This document shows positions 62,706-64,000 of a DNA stretch of 64,000 nt, piece by piece (position 1 is the stretch's first letter; every line of letters begins with the position of its first letter). Made by a program: the position numbers and the translations under genes. Source of the stretch: JALZCH01 sp036387135 (GTDB taxonomy: Bacteria > Acidobacteriota > Blastocatellia > Pyrinomonadales > Pyrinomonadaceae); NCBI GenBank assembly GCA_036387135.1, contig DASVUH010000062.1:62001-126000 (forward strand). The letters run 5' to 3'. The notes below the pieces were generated by a model, which saw only the letters and a program-made list of their open reading frames with translations, did no database searches and had not been told where the DNA came from.

Positions 62706-64000
62706 ATGCAGGATTTTCGCCGCTTATTAAAATATTTAAAACCGCATCTGGGCATTTTCATTGTCGCTTTTGCGGCGATGGCGGCGGTCGGTTTGCTCGA
62801 AAGCGCGCGGCTGGCGCTGATTGTTCCGGTTTTTAATCAAGCGCTGGCGGTCGGCGGAGAAACCGCCAAACGCTCCGAGACGCTGTTTAATCTGCAAGAT
62901 TATATTCCCGAATCCGGCATTGAGGCTTGGGCGACGATTGCCGGTTTTCTGTTGGCTTTCTCGATTTTCAAAGCGGTGGCTGATTTTTTCGCGCAGTATT
63001 TGATGGCTCGCATCGGGCAAACCGCCGTTTTGCAGCTCCGGCTGGATTTATACTCGCACCTGCTCAAACAGTCCGCTTCGTTTTTTGAAAAACACCGGAC
63101 GAATTTTCTCGTTTCGCGGCTCGTGACGAGCGCGGCGGCGATTGAATTGACGGTTTCGGCGACAATTCGCGATATGCTGCGCGAAGGAATTCAATTCTTT
63201 TGCTTTCTCGGCGCGGCGCTTTTTTTTAATTGGCGTTTAACTTTGGGCGCAATGCTCGTCGCGCCGGTCATTGGCATTTTAACCGCAAAATTCTCGAAAG
63301 CTTTAAGAAATCTGGCGCACGAATCGCTTGAAGGCAGCAAAATACTGACCGACACGGCGCAGGAATCGCTCTCCAATCACACGGTCGTCAAAGCGTTTCG
63401 CGCCGAAGAACGCGAAAAACAAAGATTTTCCGCCGTTGCCGAACTGATTAAACGGGCAAATTTGCGTTCGGCAAAAATTGCTTCTCTGTCGCCGCAAACA
63501 ATCGAACTTGTCGGCGTTTTGAGCTTTGTCGCGCTGCTTTATTTCGGGCAGCGCGAAGTTTTTGCCGGCAGACTCGATTCGACTCAGTTTCTCACGTTTC
63601 TGCTGTATCTTTTTAGCTGCTACGACCCGTTGCGGAAATTGTCGCGGCTGCACAATTCGCTCGAACAAGGTTTCGCCGCCGCGCGTCACGTTTGGGAAGT
63701 AATGGACGAAAATCTCGCGCTTCCTGAAAAACCGAATGCTGTCGAGCTAAAGCCTTTGCGCGAAAAAATCGAGTGGAAAAACGTCTCTTTCAACTACAAA
63801 GAAGAACACAAAACGATTTTGCGCGATGTCAATCTGGAAATCGAAGCCGGAAAAATCGTCGCGCTCGTCGGCGAATCGGGCGGCGGGAAATCAACTCTGA
63901 CCAAATTGATTCCGCGTTTTTACGACGTTTCGGAAGGCGCGATTTTATGGGACAAAACCGACATTCGAGACGCAAAGCTCGACAGCTTACGAAAACAAAT
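62706..64000 (+). CDS. MsbA-like ABC exporter, 3' truncated by window edge
   Basis: At least 431 residues; continues past the window. Half-transporter with an N-terminal six-helix domain (about 15-310) and the start of the ATPase domain with Walker A GESGGGKSTL (about 395-404) and the preceding IEWKNVSFNYKEEHKTIL. The long helices (FKAVADFFAQYLMARIGQTA, LRSAKIASLSPQTIELVGVL) suit the lipid/LPS flippase (MsbA) and peptide-exporter family. The signature and Walker B motifs lie beyond 64000. It is divergent from the TonB receptor. Confidence 0.9.
   Translation, partial: MQDFRRLLKYLKPHLGIFIVAFAAMAAVGLLESARLALIVPVFNQALAVGGETAKRSETLFNLQDYIPESGIEAWATIAGFLLAFSIFKAVADFFAQYLMARIGQTAVLQLRLDLYSHLLKQSASFFEKHRTNFLVSRLVTSAAAIELTVSATIRDMLREGIQFFCFLGAALFFNWRLTLGAMLVAPVIGILTAKFSKALRNLAHESLEGSKILTDTAQESLSNHTVVKAFRAEEREKQRFSAVAELIKRANLRSAKIASLSPQTIELVGVLSFVALLYFGQREVFAGRLDSTQFLTFLLYLFSCYDPLRKLSRLHNSLEQGFAAARHVWEVMDENLALPEKPNAVELKPLREKIEWKNVSFNYKEEHKTILRDVNLEIEAGKIVALVGESGGGKSTLTKLIPRFYDVSEGAILWDKTDIRDAKLDSLRKQ

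Noticed and set aside
1..64000. Insertion sequences or integrase genes
   Set aside because: No transposase or integrase motif was seen in any frame; foreign-looking patches are recognised only by composition.

Overview
The window reads like a chromosomal segment of a moderate-GC heterotrophic bacterium with a Gram-negative envelope. It has an OmpA-family protein, a TonB-dependent receptor, TonB-like proteins, lipoproteins, type IV pilus minor pilins and a proton-pumping complex I of the NuoEFG type, which excludes cyanobacteria. Gene content and style (Thx inside the nuo cluster, Uma2 protein, WGxxGxxG C-terminal protein, many oxidoreductases) suggest Acidobacteriota, perhaps the Blastocatellia/Pyrinomonadales side. 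That placement is inference only.

Layout. 1-7.7 kb: truncated gamma-glutamyltransferase, zinc-ribbon membrane protein, DinB-like protein, OB-fold lipoprotein, CrtC-like hydratase, AAC(6')-like acetyltransferase, quinone reductase, thioredoxin, HtrA-like protease and a DUF3072 protein behind a sigma-54-type promoter. 7.7-14.8 kb: a compact minus-strand run of an Rrf2 regulator with a palindromic operator, followed by seven oxidoreductase/OsmC genes, probably an electrophile or quinone stress operon. 14.8-17.9 kb: TIGR01777 epimerase, thiG, thiS and an unknown protein. 18.0-35.7 kb: nuoABCD-EFG-HJKLMN, interrupted by two TonB_C proteins, ribosomal protein Thx and a Uma2 nuclease-like gene, and lacking nuoI. 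35.8-39.7 kb: unknown protein, class I glutamine amidotransferase, 2OG-Fe(II) oxygenase-like protein, haem-binding protein, lipoprotein. 39.8-43.6 kb: minor pilin operon (FimT/PilV/PilW/PilX types) with a sigma-54-like promoter. 43.8-47.1 kb: YbdK ligase, PilZ protein and a compositionally distinct 1.5-kb patch holding a possible beta-pore-forming toxin-like gene. 47.1-52.1 kb: trans-sulfuration enzyme, PP2C phosphatase, NfeD, WGxxGxxG protein, a probable noncoding RNA built of TTAG repeats, and a Crp/Fnr regulator. 52.3-55 kb: a tRNA-Leu(UAA) gene split by a 224-nt group I intron, a TIR/deoxyribosyltransferase-like protein, a NUDIX hydrolase and YraN. 55-64 kb: S9 peptidase, O-methyltransferase, OmpA-family protein, TonB-dependent receptor and the start of an MsbA-like ABC exporter.

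The most unusual structure not explained by genes is a set of more than a dozen intergenic palindromes whose arms are tandem 7-mers (sometimes 8- or 9-mers). Each locus uses a different unit but the same design: (unit)n, a short loop, then (reverse-complement unit)n. Many fill almost exactly the space between one gene's stop and the next gene's start. One single-arm copy lies in frame inside a gene. The split tRNA-Leu and the orphan TTAG-repeat transcription unit are the other two main points of interest.
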